From assembly GCA_017474925.1 (NCBI GenBank), contig JAFVGN010000015.1:40699-104698 (forward strand): DNA of 64,000 nt, written 5' to 3'. This stretch comes from Prevotella sp. GTDB lineage: Bacteria > Bacteroidota > Bacteroidia > Bacteroidales > Bacteroidaceae. Shown here piece after piece: positions 9,187 to 17,627 of the stretch; position 1 is the first letter of the stretch; every line of letters starts with the position of its first letter. The position numbers and the translations under genes were made by a program. The notes under the pieces are model-generated. The model was not told the DNA's origin. It saw only the letters and a list, made by a program, of their open reading frames with translations, and did no database searches.

Positions 9187-9222
9187 ATGCTATTTCACTT
9201 TACGTAAACCTTTCGTCCATTA
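9187..9222. repeat. 36-bp direct repeat, right copy
   Basis: Partner of 8262-8297 with one mismatch. It covers the last codons and stop of the large secreted protein and about eight bases beyond. Confidence 0.9.
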
Positions 9223-11444
9223 ACGATATTCAATCCCTTCTGCAAGGAACTGAGACGCTGACCTTGAAGGTTGTAGATTTCTGTTCTTATTTCTTCTTTA
9301 CTATTTGTTATCGTTTCAATTCCTGTCGTCTGCGTTTCAAATTGGCCAACAAAGGACTCAAGGCTATTCTCCACGGATACGGTATAACAGCCTTTTGCGT
9401 AGTCAGAGATGTCGATGCTGAGGGCTACGATGCTGGCAGCGTTGACGGTTTTCTCGTAAACCACTTGGCCTGATTCGTTGGTGATGCATACTAGATAGGC
9501 ATCGTCCAGCGGGTCAAGATTAATGCCTAACTGCAGGTCGTTGTATTCACCATATAGCGACAGTTCTTCCTCACTCCTCCTTGGTGTTTTGACCTTCGGT
9601 TGGACTACCTCACGCTCGGAAGAGCTGATGCTGGCATCGCTATTTACTTGCTTAATCGGTGCTTTGGGCCGTATCTTGGTGGTATGGGTGAAGTCGAAGC
9701 GGTTTCTAGGTGCTCCCATAATCTCAGGAGTAGCCCCATCCTCATATTCGTCGTTGAGGTAGATGACTTCATCGCCAACGGCACACGACATCAGGAACAG
9801 CCCATGGCCTTCTTCCCCATAATAGACATTGATAGTTGGTCCATCAATACCTCCGACACCTTCCAGCCAGGTGGTACAGTAGATGTTTTGGTCTTCATCC
9901 CAATACCACATAATATCTCTATAAATGCCCTTAAAGCCTTCTAATCCTCCTGCCTGCTTTGGCCCTATCAGATAGCGATAGTGATTATCAATCAGCAGGG
10001 TGTCATTGGCTTCGAGGGAGAAATCATACTTCATCCTAAGCTGGTTTATCGTGTTATAAACGTACACTTTCTTGTCCTCTTCGTACCATGCTCCAACATA
10101 TCTTAAGTCAGGAATTTGTGACATTGCAGCATAATCCGGATGTTCTGGACTAACAAATCGCTGGCACATCATCTGCTTACAGGTCTTTCCGTCGATGATG
10201 GTGTCACCGTCGAAGTAGTAGTACTCAACCATTTTCACAATACCATCCGAAATACCAGTAGTGCTTCCAACCTTCCACACTTTATCGTCTTCGACGAATG
10301 GGCGGTAGGTTTCTTCTATCTTCGGCCAGACGTCATAAAGCACCTCTCCGTTGCGCTCGAAATGAACGAGCGTAGAACGGTAGTGACTATCATAATCATA
10401 ATTATATTGAACTTCAGAATATGGAATCGTTGGCCCGAATAGACATTTATCGTCATTCCATTCTGTTATGCCTATTCCGTGAATAATACGTCCACCATTC
10501 GTATCAAAATTCTTTCTCACCCCTTGGTCATCAGGAGCTTTACCATCCAAATCTACGTACTTTAGTGGTCTTACGCCTCCGAAGTATCCTTCCTTTATTT
10601 CGTTTATAATGCCATAGTATTGATAAAATTGCACAATACTTGTCAGATTTGCGGAAGAGATATCCCTAAAATAAAGACCTTTCCCTACGCTCCAGTCAAA
10701 CTGATATGCCTCACCAGTCCAAATAAATGGTTCTTCACCGTATACATTAACTAAAACTCCTGCCGTAACCCAATCACCCACTTCCTCTATCAAAAGCGTG
10801 AGGGAGTCAGTCCATTCTGGGCCGCTGGTATAGACACATTTAAATTTGTCCCCATTCTTTGCTGTATATTCCCCCTTCACATAATATTCTATCTTCTCAA
10901 AGTTCGCCACCCATTCGTCGCCTACCTTCGAATACCAGCTGTCATACTTCAGGGTATCCAATCTTATCTCCGTCCATTTAGTTCCTTCAGGGAAATATTT
11001 TGGGGTGTCGAGATTGTTGTATTCCAACACCAACGGCTCCCCTTCCTTCAGTTCCACCTGTCCTTTATACCAACAGCAGTCCAAATAAAAACTGTTTGGT
11101 TCCAAGTCGCGAACTGTAAACGACACGTTGAATGGGCATAAACATTCACAATCCCACTCACCATCAGGAAACACACTGAGAGAAAGGGAATAGGGGCTAC
11201 CATCGCTGCCGCCACTGATATTGGAGCTCACATGAAAGTCATCTACGCAACAATTGCTTTCAAAGTTTTCCAGTTGTACAGACAAGACGCTACCCTCTTT
11301 TGTCAAGACGATTGTCGGCCCCATCTGACTCGCTGCACTTCGTGTCCGATTAAGGCAACCGCTGTTCTGCACGTCCGATACTGTCTGGGCGCTTGCCATC
11401 ATTGGCGAGAGCATCATGGTGATAAAGAATAATAGTTTCTTCAT
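9195..11444 (-). CDS. Large secreted protein of unknown function with a Prevotella-type C-terminal tail
   Basis: The start chosen is the ATG at 11442-11444 because it begins a clean signal peptide (MKKLLFFITMMLSPMMASAQ); an earlier in-frame ATG at 11474 would add ten polar residues. The mature protein (about 729 residues) is rich in Asp, Glu, Tyr and Trp and looks all-beta. Its C-terminus has a beta-sandwich-like stretch (about 620-690) and ends EIYNLQGQRLSSLQKGLNIV then NGRKVYVK, a tail common on exported Prevotella proteins and similar to type IX secretion sorting domains. I do not recognise a catalytic domain. The TPR/HTH regulator lies immediately upstream on the same strand. Confidence 0.8.
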   Translation of the reverse strand: MKKLLFFITMMLSPMMASAQTVSDVQNSGCLNRTRSAASQMGPTIVLTKEGSVLSVQLENFESNCCVDDFHVSSNISGGSDGSPYSLSLSVFPDGEWDCECLCPFNVSFTVRDLEPNSFYLDCCWYKGQVELKEGEPLVLEYNNLDTPKYFPEGTKWTEIRLDTLKYDSWYSKVGDEWVANFEKIEYYVKGEYTAKNGDKFKCVYTSGPEWTDSLTLLIEEVGDWVTAGVLVNVYGEEPFIWTGEAYQFDWSVGKGLYFRDISSANLTSIVQFYQYYGIINEIKEGYFGGVRPLKYVDLDGKAPDDQGVRKNFDTNGGRIIHGIGITEWNDDKCLFGPTIPYSEVQYNYDYDSHYRSTLVHFERNGEVLYDVWPKIEETYRPFVEDDKVWKVGSTTGISDGIVKMVEYYYFDGDTIIDGKTCKQMMCQRFVSPEHPDYAAMSQIPDLRYVGAWYEEDKKVYVYNTINQLRMKYDFSLEANDTLLIDNHYRYLIGPKQAGGLEGFKGIYRDIMWYWDEDQNIYCTTWLEGVGGIDGPTINVYYGEEGHGLFLMSCAVGDEVIYLNDEYEDGATPEIMGAPRNRFDFTHTTKIRPKAPIKQVNSDASISSSEREVVQPKVKTPRRSEEELSLYGEYNDLQLGINLDPLDDAYLVCITNESGQVVYEKTVNAASIVALSIDISDYAKGCYTVSVENSLESFVGQFETQTTGIETITNSKEEIRTEIYNLQGQRLSSLQKGLNIVNGRKVYVK

Positions 11445-11483
11445 AGCTGTTATTGTATTTGTTCTTATTTTCATTCGTGATGG

Positions 11484-12926
11484 TTATCTGCTGTTGAGTA
11501 TCTGTTCCAGCGTGATGTCTGGATTGCTCTCTCCGAACACATCCTTCTTCAGCTTGAGTTTGCGATGCTGGACGGCTGAGATGGTAATGCAGTAGATGTT
11601 GCCGATGGTGCGGTTGCTGAGGCCGAGTCGCGTGAGGATGCACAGGCGGATGTCATCATCCTGCATAGTGGGGTATTGTTCGCGTAATTTGGCAAAGCGG
11701 TTATTGTCGATGGCGTCGAGCGTACGTTCTATCTCGCTCCATTCGTGCGGACTTAGGTAGATGAGCGAATTGCCGCTTTGGTTGAGTTTCTTCAGCACTT
11801 CCGTACGTTCGAGGATGAAGTTTTGCAGGAATGCCACCACTTCATTCGCTTGGTGCAACAACGTCTTCTGATGCTCTGCCTCCTCTTGGAGCCGACGTTT
11901 CTCCTGTTCCTTACTGAGTAGCTCGTTTTCCAGTTTCGATTGCTCATACGCTCGTTGCTGACGAAGCATATGGATGCGGTAGCGAAGTGCCAGCACTATT
12001 GCAAGAAGGATAACCACCGCAGCAATGATGACCACAAGGAGTGTGCGACCATACATCTGTGAGCGGTATTCCAGTTGCTGATTCTCCATTTCCTGGCGCA
12101 ACGTCTCCTGATAGTACTGGTCTTTCTGTTCGAGCGCCTTGTAATAGAAGCCCTCTATTTGCTCGAAGGCTTCGTCCACGCTGTCCTCCACCTGTGTGGC
12201 ACCCAGCCGTCGGAGTGCTATCTTGGCGAGGTTGCTCTGCACGATATATGCCAGTTGGACATCATCGCCTGGATCAATCTGCCGATAAACAGTTTCTGCA
12301 GAATCGAGCATATTAAGACTAAGGAAGCTGCGAGCCAGCACTTGTAACGTGCCAGGTCTCAGGTCGGTTGTCGCTGTCGATGCTGCGCGATGGGCGAAGT
12401 CGAGTGCCTGACGATAGTCTTCCCCAGCCCAGGCGATGTTTGCAAGACTGGTGAGTGTCTGACACATCAGGTCGGTCATCTGTCGTTTCTCAGCGATACG
12501 GTATGCGTGGTGGATGAAATCGAGTGCTTCGTCGAAGGAGCCCTCTGTGGTGAAAGCCATTTGCGCGGCGTATGTGCCTGCATAGTCGAGTAATATGACG
12601 TAGTTGCGCTCGTCGTCAGGATGCTGCTCATAGACGGTCAGGGCTTTCTTCATCAGTTGCAATGCTTCCTCAGGGTTGCTCTGCGACAATGCTTCTGCCA
12701 ATCGTTGGTACGCGATATAATTGGTGTGCCAATCCTCAGACGCCTCGGCCAATTGTATGGTCTTTCGCAGCAAGGTCTCACCCTGGTGGATGCTATCGTT
12801 AGCTAGAGCAGCCTCGGCCTCCTCCAGACAACGCGCTGCCGTCTGTGAATCCGACCCCTGCTGTTGCTGACTGCATGCAACCATCAGTATGCCAATCATG
12901 AATATGTACAATGACCTTGCAAACAT
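11484..12926 (-). CDS. TPR-containing membrane-anchored regulator with C-terminal HTH
   Basis: A 480-residue protein. It opens with a lipoprotein-like signal (MFARSLYIFMIGILMVACSQ), followed by about six tetratricopeptide repeats (residues 20-260), one membrane helix (VVIIAAVVILLAIVLAL), a long coiled coil rich in Glu/Gln/Arg (about 320-370) and a C-terminal LuxR-like helix-turn-helix (LGLSNRTIGNIYCITISAVQ). This is a Bacteroidetes one-protein sensor architecture. The ATG at 12924-12926 is chosen because the promoter box at 12957-12964 overlaps the only longer start, a TTG. A homologous but broken gene is at 61596-63154. It probably senses something in the periplasm and may control the adjacent secreted protein; that is inference. 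Confidence 0.82.
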   Translation of the reverse strand: MFARSLYIFMIGILMVACSQQQQGSDSQTAARCLEEAEAALANDSIHQGETLLRKTIQLAEASEDWHTNYIAYQRLAEALSQSNPEEALQLMKKALTVYEQHPDDERNYVILLDYAGTYAAQMAFTTEGSFDEALDFIHHAYRIAEKRQMTDLMCQTLTSLANIAWAGEDYRQALDFAHRAASTATTDLRPGTLQVLARSFLSLNMLDSAETVYRQIDPGDDVQLAYIVQSNLAKIALRRLGATQVEDSVDEAFEQIEGFYYKALEQKDQYYQETLRQEMENQQLEYRSQMYGRTLLVVIIAAVVILLAIVLALRYRIHMLRQQRAYEQSKLENELLSKEQEKRRLQEEAEHQKTLLHQANEVVAFLQNFILERTEVLKKLNQSGNSLIYLSPHEWSEIERTLDAIDNNRFAKLREQYPTMQDDDIRLCILTRLGLSNRTIGNIYCITISAVQHRKLKLKKDVFGESNPDITLEQILNSR

Positions 12927-12956
12927 TGCTGTCGATTCTTTAATAAGCCTCGGTTG

Positions 12957-12964
12957 CAAAGTTA
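12957..12964 (-). promoter_or_regulatory. -7 promoter box of the TPR/HTH regulator
   Basis: TAACTTTG on the minus strand, 30 nt upstream of the chosen ATG. Its position rules out the longer TTG-initiated reading. The gap 12965-13186 shows no other clear signal. Confidence 0.55.
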
Positions 12965-13186
12965 CGACATTATTTCGAAAGTTGTATCAGTTGCCTATGG
13001 AAAAAACGTAAAAGAGCCCAAATCGGAAACTGCTACAAATCAGTGGATTATGAAAAACCGCACGCGCCGCCCTATGGAATATTTCTAATGAAAGTATGGA
13101 AAAAGAGGCACTCCATCGGCTATCGTCTTTTCTTAGGCCATATCTCTACCTTAAAAATATAGGATACAAAGATACACTCTTTTTAA

Positions 13187-14068
13187 TTATTGCATCATTT
13201 TTGCCGATAAAGCTTGTCTGGTTTGGAGGAGGACGCTTAGCAGGATAAGGCCGATACCCAAGTAGAAGGAGAAATTGATTTCGCGACCCTCACCAAAGAT
13301 GAGGAAAGCAAGGATGATGGTGTAGCAGGGTTCGAGGTTGTACGTCAGATTAACGGTAAAGGCTGAGAGGCGCTTCAGGGCCTGAATTTGCAGGAGATAC
13401 ATACCAACGGTGCAGAACAGGGCGTGACAGAGCATAAACCATAGATTGGTGTCGTTAGGAATGATGACGACTGGCTGACTGCTGGGAAAAAAGAAGAGGT
13501 AGACTGGGATGATGGCTGATACGGCTACGAGGCCTCCTGACATCTGATACATCAGCACCGTTCGGCTGCGCACGCCCACGCTCGCCTTCTTATTACAAAT
13601 AGCATAGAGGGCACAGACGGCCGACGAGACCACTCCAATAGCGATGCCGTAGCGATAGCGGGCATCGAGCGAGAAGATGCAGAGCACGCCGGCAACGGTA
13701 ATCAGCGAGAACAACAGTTCGAGCCAAGAAAAGCGACGCCTGAAGATGATTGGTTCGAAGAGCGCCGTAAAGAAACCTATCAGCGAGAAACAGATGACGC
13801 CAATGGAAACGTTCGAGGCCTTGATGCTGCCATAGAACAATATCCAATGGAAACCCAGCAATGCTCCACAGCCGCACAACTGCAGGAACTTTCTCCATCC
13901 AACCCTCGGCAAACCTGTGAACACCAACAGTATAGCACTCGTAAACAGCATGCGATACCACACGATGTCCACCTCGTTGAGCGTAATCAGACGTCCGAAC
14001 AAACCCGTAAAGCCTGCCAGCAATACACTCAGGTGCAACTGTATGAATCCCTTCTTTGTCTCGTTCAT
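13187..14068 (-). CDS. EamA/DMT-family transporter
   Basis: A 293-residue protein with about ten membrane helices in two EamA halves. The second half contains the typical LTYNLEPCYTIILAFLIFGE stretch, where conserved acidic and Pro residues of the family occur. It is a secondary inner-membrane exporter of unknown metabolite. The gene begins 1 nt after the GH30 stop, so the two are almost certainly cotranscribed. Confidence 0.88.
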   Translation of the reverse strand: MNETKKGFIQLHLSVLLAGFTGLFGRLITLNEVDIVWYRMLFTSAILLVFTGLPRVGWRKFLQLCGCGALLGFHWILFYGSIKASNVSIGVICFSLIGFFTALFEPIIFRRRFSWLELLFSLITVAGVLCIFSLDARYRYGIAIGVVSSAVCALYAICNKKASVGVRSRTVLMYQMSGGLVAVSAIIPVYLFFFPSSQPVVIIPNDTNLWFMLCHALFCTVGMYLLQIQALKRLSAFTVNLTYNLEPCYTIILAFLIFGEGREINFSFYLGIGLILLSVLLQTRQALSAKMMQ

Positions 14069-14069
14069 T

Positions 14070-15533
14070 TCACTTCGTCAGTTTTATGACCAAGGTTGTA
14101 ATACTTTGTGCGGGTAGTTCCAAAAAGAGATTGTTGCCGTCGAGACTGACGCTGCGTGAAGCATCTGAGAGATTTTCGCTTGCCGAAGTACGATAAGTAT
14201 GGATATTGCTACCATCAGACAATTGAGAGAATTGAGACAGGTCGATGATATGTGTCTTAGCGATAGTGTCTTGATTAAGGGCGACGATTACAAGCGTGTC
14301 ACGATTGGCACTGACGGCAGCGAGCGACTGACGGCATTCCGTCGCAATGACGTCATAGCCTTGACGAATAAAACGTGAACACTGCTGCCGCACGTAGTAG
14401 TTCTTTACCTTTGCAAAGGTATGACCATCAAAACTGCCTCGGATGGTACACCATTGATCGTTGGCCTCTTCCATATACTGCCAGTCAATCCAAGCCTCAG
14501 GCTGAATATAGCGCATATCGTCAATGAGTCGTTGCGCCATATTGAGATTGCCTGCAATGCCTTTTCCACCAGCGCCCGTCTCACTCATCCATAGGCGTTT
14601 GCCCGTCATGCGTGCCAACTCTCCATAGCGTATCTTCTCCTCGATGCTGCCCCCATAGGTATGTGTGTTCCATTGCCCAACGAATTTGTCGGCTCCTGCA
14701 GCGACATAGCGCTCCAGGCCAGCTATAGCCTGTCCCACACTGGTCTCATCGGCTGTAGAAATCTCCGTTTTGAGTCCTGACTGGCGCAAGATTGGGGCAA
14801 GTACTTGAATGAATTTAATCTGAGAATCATAGTCGAAATGACATCCTTCCTGAGAGCCATTGGCGCGCCAGTAATTGGTAGCTGATTCGTTGAAAGGCGC
14901 AAGGGTCTTGAATTCAATGCCGTACTTATCCTTGTAGTGCTTACAGACATCCACGAGATAGCGCGCAAACGCCTCGTAATACTCTGGCCGCAGGTTGTCC
15001 TTGCCACCATCCTGATGGCCGGCCACACAGCCGCTATAAGTCATATAGTAAGGACAGGAATTGCTAAAAGCCTCGAATATGGCATCTGGGCGTTTCTCCC
15101 TGATCTTCAACATAATCTTTCGCTGGGGGGCATCACGCTCCCAATGATAGACATCGCCAATGGAATCCTTGAATCCCTCCATCTCGGCTCGCAACCCCTT
15201 GCCTTTAGCCATATGATGCAGTTCGCAATGACGGTTTCGGGGGTCGTCGCCACCACCAATGTTATAGCGGAAGATGTTGTAGTTGAGGCCCTCAGGACTG
15301 ACGAGCCACGTAATGATCTCGTCAATCTTCTCGTCGTCCCACTTGCCGCACTGACCAGCCCACCAGCATAGCGACACACCCCAGCCCTTAAAATGCTGGC
15401 GCACCATGTGTGGGTTGATCTCATATCTCAGAGTGTCCTGTAAACCTTTGCTCTGACCCCAAGCAATAGTGCTCAGCAGACAGGCAACTATTATCACAAT
15501 CTGTTTACTAATACATGTCATCTTTCGCATCAT
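14070..15533 (-). CDS. Glycoside hydrolase family 30-type secreted glycosidase (endo-beta-1,6-galactanase-like)
   Basis: A 487-residue exported enzyme with a signal peptide ending near residue 26 (STIAWGQ). The (beta/alpha)8 barrel carries the two GH30 catalytic glutamates: acid/base Glu216 in LAPFNES and nucleophile Glu318 in LWMSETG. A small beta domain (about 395-487) closes the protein, as is usual in GH30. The FNES-ATNYW and SQEGCHF signatures resemble the endo-beta-1,6-galactanase branch more than xylanases, which would fit plant arabinogalactan breakdown. Substrate is inference. Two consecutive ATGs occur at the start. Confidence 0.85.
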   Translation of the reverse strand: MMRKMTCISKQIVIIVACLLSTIAWGQSKGLQDTLRYEINPHMVRQHFKGWGVSLCWWAGQCGKWDDEKIDEIITWLVSPEGLNYNIFRYNIGGGDDPRNRHCELHHMAKGKGLRAEMEGFKDSIGDVYHWERDAPQRKIMLKIREKRPDAIFEAFSNSCPYYMTYSGCVAGHQDGGKDNLRPEYYEAFARYLVDVCKHYKDKYGIEFKTLAPFNESATNYWRANGSQEGCHFDYDSQIKFIQVLAPILRQSGLKTEISTADETSVGQAIAGLERYVAAGADKFVGQWNTHTYGGSIEEKIRYGELARMTGKRLWMSETGAGGKGIAGNLNMAQRLIDDMRYIQPEAWIDWQYMEEANDQWCTIRGSFDGHTFAKVKNYYVRQQCSRFIRQGYDVIATECRQSLAAVSANRDTLVIVALNQDTIAKTHIIDLSQFSQLSDGSNIHTYRTSASENLSDASRSVSLDGNNLFLELPAQSITTLVIKLTK

Positions 15534-15547
15534 TTATGGTGGACTAA

Positions 15548-15868
15548 CTATCGCCTTTTCTTGGGCTTAGGTTCAGGCAGGGCTTTGCAGGTCTCGCGGA
15601 CAATCAGGGAGAGGTAGTCGCGATCGTCGACATCGGCAATATAGAAATAATCCTTAGCCCCTTCATAGGGAGGCCGCATGTCAACGACTCGCAACAGCCC
15701 GCGAACAAGCTCCGTGGGCTTCAGGTAAAAGCAGTCGTCGCAGATGAGTCCGAAGATTTTCCCGTCGCAGTAGATGCCATAATCGCCAAACATCTTCTTC
15801 GCCGTTATCTCCCCGGCCCCGCTGCACTGGTCTGCAATGTATTGCACATAGTCAGAACTACTAGCCAT
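15548..15868 (-). CDS. TfoX/Sxy N-terminal-domain protein
   Basis: About 106 residues from the ATG at 15866-15868; a longer reading would need a TTG. The sequence contains the TfoX N-terminal signature (ITAKKMFGDYGIYCDGKIFG) and a DDCFYLK strand, and ends in a very basic tail (PKPKKRR). Stand-alone TfoX-N proteins are widespread; only a few, such as Sxy, are shown to activate competence genes. It lies 14 nt before GH30, likely in the same transcript, with no obvious functional connection. Confidence 0.85.
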   Translation of the reverse strand: MASSSDYVQYIADQCSGAGEITAKKMFGDYGIYCDGKIFGLICDDCFYLKPTELVRGLLRVVDMRPPYEGAKDYFYIADVDDRDYLSLIVRETCKALPEPKPKKRR

Positions 15869-15926
15869 ATTGTTATCTGTTAATATTGGGTACAAAGTTT
15901 ATTGCAACATATTTACTGAAAAAGGC

Positions 15927-16484
15927 TCACAACTTATACTTCCCCACGTCACCTTCCTTACGGATGCGCTGCCGGCGATAGCCTGGGGCGAGATTGTACT
16001 CCCGCTTGAACGTCAGGTAGAGATTGTTGGACGAGCCGAGGCCCGAGCGCTTGGCCACCTCGGCGATGGTCATGTCAGTCCAGCGCAGCAGCTGGTCGGC
16101 TATCCAGACCTGATACTTCTGGCGGAAGTCGACGCCGCGCATGCCCGTCAGCACGAACACCATCGAGTCGATGTCGTTGAGCTTCAGTCCATAGCGGTCA
16201 GCAAAGCCCTGAAGGTCCGACTCGCCGGCAGTCAGGAACTGCAGAAAGGCGTCGAATATCTTGATGCCCGTAGGTTCCGTCTTCCGCTCAAGCTCCTTGT
16301 AGCTCACTACGCCGTCTTCCGAATAGTGACGTTTCAGCCTCAGCGGCGTGATGAACACGTCTTCGAACTTGAATTGCGGCTCGACCTTGAGCTTTCGCTC
16401 CGTGTAGTTCCTTGGAATGCCACTCAGTCCGTGTGGCCTCCGCTGCCTGTGCTTCCAGGCGTCTCCTTGTCCGTCTCTTCCCAT
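15927..16484 (-). CDS. AraC-type helix-turn-helix regulator, short form
   Basis: A 185-residue protein. The C-terminal 100 residues form an AraC-like double HTH (WIADQLLRWTDMTIAEVAKR, then SGLGSSNNLYLTFKREYNLA). There is no ligand-binding or membrane domain; the N-terminal 35 residues are basic and poorly conserved in appearance, followed by a region with RHYSEDGVVSYKELERK. Related Bacteroidetes proteins are DNA-binding regulators of unknown signals. A strong promoter lies upstream. Confidence 0.75.
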   Translation of the reverse strand: MGRDGQGDAWKHRQRRPHGLSGIPRNYTERKLKVEPQFKFEDVFITPLRLKRHYSEDGVVSYKELERKTEPTGIKIFDAFLQFLTAGESDLQGFADRYGLKLNDIDSMVFVLTGMRGVDFRQKYQVWIADQLLRWTDMTIAEVAKRSGLGSSNNLYLTFKREYNLAPGYRRQRIRKEGDVGKYKL

Positions 16485-16537
16485 CGTCTTCGAGATTTTT
16501 ATCCTTCTTATTGCTATTCCTTATTGCTATTTTGCTG

Positions 16538-16568
16538 CAAATATACGAAGAAAAATCCATTCCGCCAA
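16538..16568 (-). promoter_or_regulatory. Promoter of the AraC-type regulator
   Basis: Minus strand TTG, 20 nt, TATATTTG, a full match to the Bacteroidetes consensus. It lies about 54 nt upstream of the ATG. Confidence 0.65.
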
Positions 16569-16595
16569 TTATTTTTCTCAAAAAACCCGCTCATT

Positions 16596-16709
16596 TATAA
16601 TCTTTCCCGTGTGTTAGAATATTGAGTGTGGCTATGTTATAATCTAACCCGTGTGTTAGATTGTTGCGCGTAGCTATGTTATAATCTAATCCGCGAGTTA
16701 GATTATAAA
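16596..16709. repeat. 42-bp-period tandem palindromic repeat
   Basis: Units start at 16596, 16638 and 16680, an exact 42-bp period, the third being partial. Each contains a palindrome of the form TCTAAC-CCGTG-TGTTAGA, with TATAA at its left. The array fills most of the gap between the AraC regulator promoter and the lipoprotein gene. The first unit has lost symmetry on its left arm. Confidence 0.85.
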
Positions 16710-16750
16710 TTGCCACTTTCCCTTGATTCTAGAAACAGCCGTGCCCCATT

Positions 16751-17311
16751 CTAGAAACTTGGTTTCTGATTGCCCCGATGGAAAACAATCCGACCTTCCT
16801 CGTCCTTGAAATAGAAACCTTCGAAACGAAGCGTTGTTTCGTCGGCATAATCGAAGGTGGCAATGTTTGAATAAGCCATGTGTTCGCTATTTATACCTTC
16901 ATATTTGGCATTCAGCAACAGACAATTCCGTTTCTTACCAGTCGTACCTTCCGGGCTGTAGTACCTTAGTTTCCACGTACCTGAGAAAGTCCCTTCCAAT
17001 GGCTCCACGTTCTCCCAATCGGAATAGCGTTGTTCACCGTCAATGGTGACGACTTTGCGGCTCTGCCATTTGCGCATTCCTGACAGTGTTCCGTCAGCGT
17101 TAAACGTTAGCCGCTCAAAAAAGCATTCTGTCTCACTGATGCTCTCGAAGTGCCATGTGCCAATCATCATCGGCCCGTACTGCTTCTGCAACTGCTCCGT
17201 CTTCTCGTATGCCTCCTCGTCAGCCCATTGCGGGTCGCTGCTACAAGAGGCGAGGGAGAGTATGGCAGCAGTCATCACGAGGATGTTTCTCCAGAATATC
17301 ATTGTTTTCAT
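16751..17311 (-). CDS. Lipocalin-like lipoprotein of unknown function
   Basis: About 186 residues from the ATG at 17309-17311, chosen because it directly begins a lipoprotein signal with lipobox ending LASCSS. The mature part contains IGTWHFESIS, TFNADGTLSG and GTWKLRYYSPEG, strand patterns typical of lipocalin-like or DUF4923/DUF5004-like Bacteroidetes lipoproteins. No function can be assigned. It stands alone; the neighbouring region upstream is the truncated frdB-terminator duplicate. Confidence 0.7.
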   Translation of the reverse strand: MKTMIFWRNILVMTAAILSLASCSSDPQWADEEAYEKTEQLQKQYGPMMIGTWHFESISETECFFERLTFNADGTLSGMRKWQSRKVVTIDGEQRYSDWENVEPLEGTFSGTWKLRYYSPEGTTGKKRNCLLLNAKYEGINSEHMAYSNIATFDYADETTLRFEGFYFKDEEGRIVFHRGNQKPSF

Positions 17312-17409
17312 ATCTATTTTTGATAAATCCATCTGGTTATATAAACCGCTGGCCATCGGGAATATTGCAAAAACAGGCGTTAATTGTTCTTAATTTAGGG
17401 ACAGGAATA

Positions 17410-17447
17410 AATAAGAGCACCGCAGAGGAAACTGCGGCGCTCTTATT
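17410..17447 (-). terminator. Rho-independent terminator downstream of the BlaR1-like gene
   Basis: A near-perfect hairpin: AATAAGAGC pairs with GCTCTTATT and CCGCAG with CTGCGG around a short loop. The minus-strand transcript continues into TTATTTATT. It is a copy of the frdB terminator at 20754-20787. Confidence 0.75.
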
Positions 17448-17510
17448 ATAGATAAGGTGTATCCTTAGTCGGCCTTGAAGCCTTGACTAAAATTCATCCA
17501 TTTTAGTCAG

Positions 17511-17584
17511 CCAACTTTGCCTTAGGCGAGCTTAGCTACGCTCGGCATAGCCCAAGCAAGCTTGGCTCCTGCTCTCGCTAATCG
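17511..17584 (-). repeat. Palindromic dispersed element, copy A
   Basis: About 70 bp rich in AAGC/GCTT arms, almost identical to 20930-21000, and a recognisable relative of the segment embedded in the carboxylesterase at 34982-35056. Confidence 0.75.
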
Positions 17585-17627
17585 CTAAGCCTGGCCTTGA
17601 TCATCTCGCGGTTGAGGCCGAGATACT

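Larger units (their letters stand above)
17410..17618 (-). repeat. Duplicate of the frdB 3' end, palindromic element and terminator
   Basis: This stretch aligns with 20754-21036. It includes the terminator hairpin, one copy of the 38-bp unit (three in the other copy), the palindromic element at 17511-17584 and the last 13 or so codons plus stop of frdB. Similarity ends at 17618, ten bases before the BlaR1-like stop codon. It occupies the gap 17312-17627. Confidence 0.85.

Noticed and set aside
16288-16617. Short overlapping frames upstream of the AraC-type regulator
   Set aside because: They cover its promoter or run through it in other frames and show no features.
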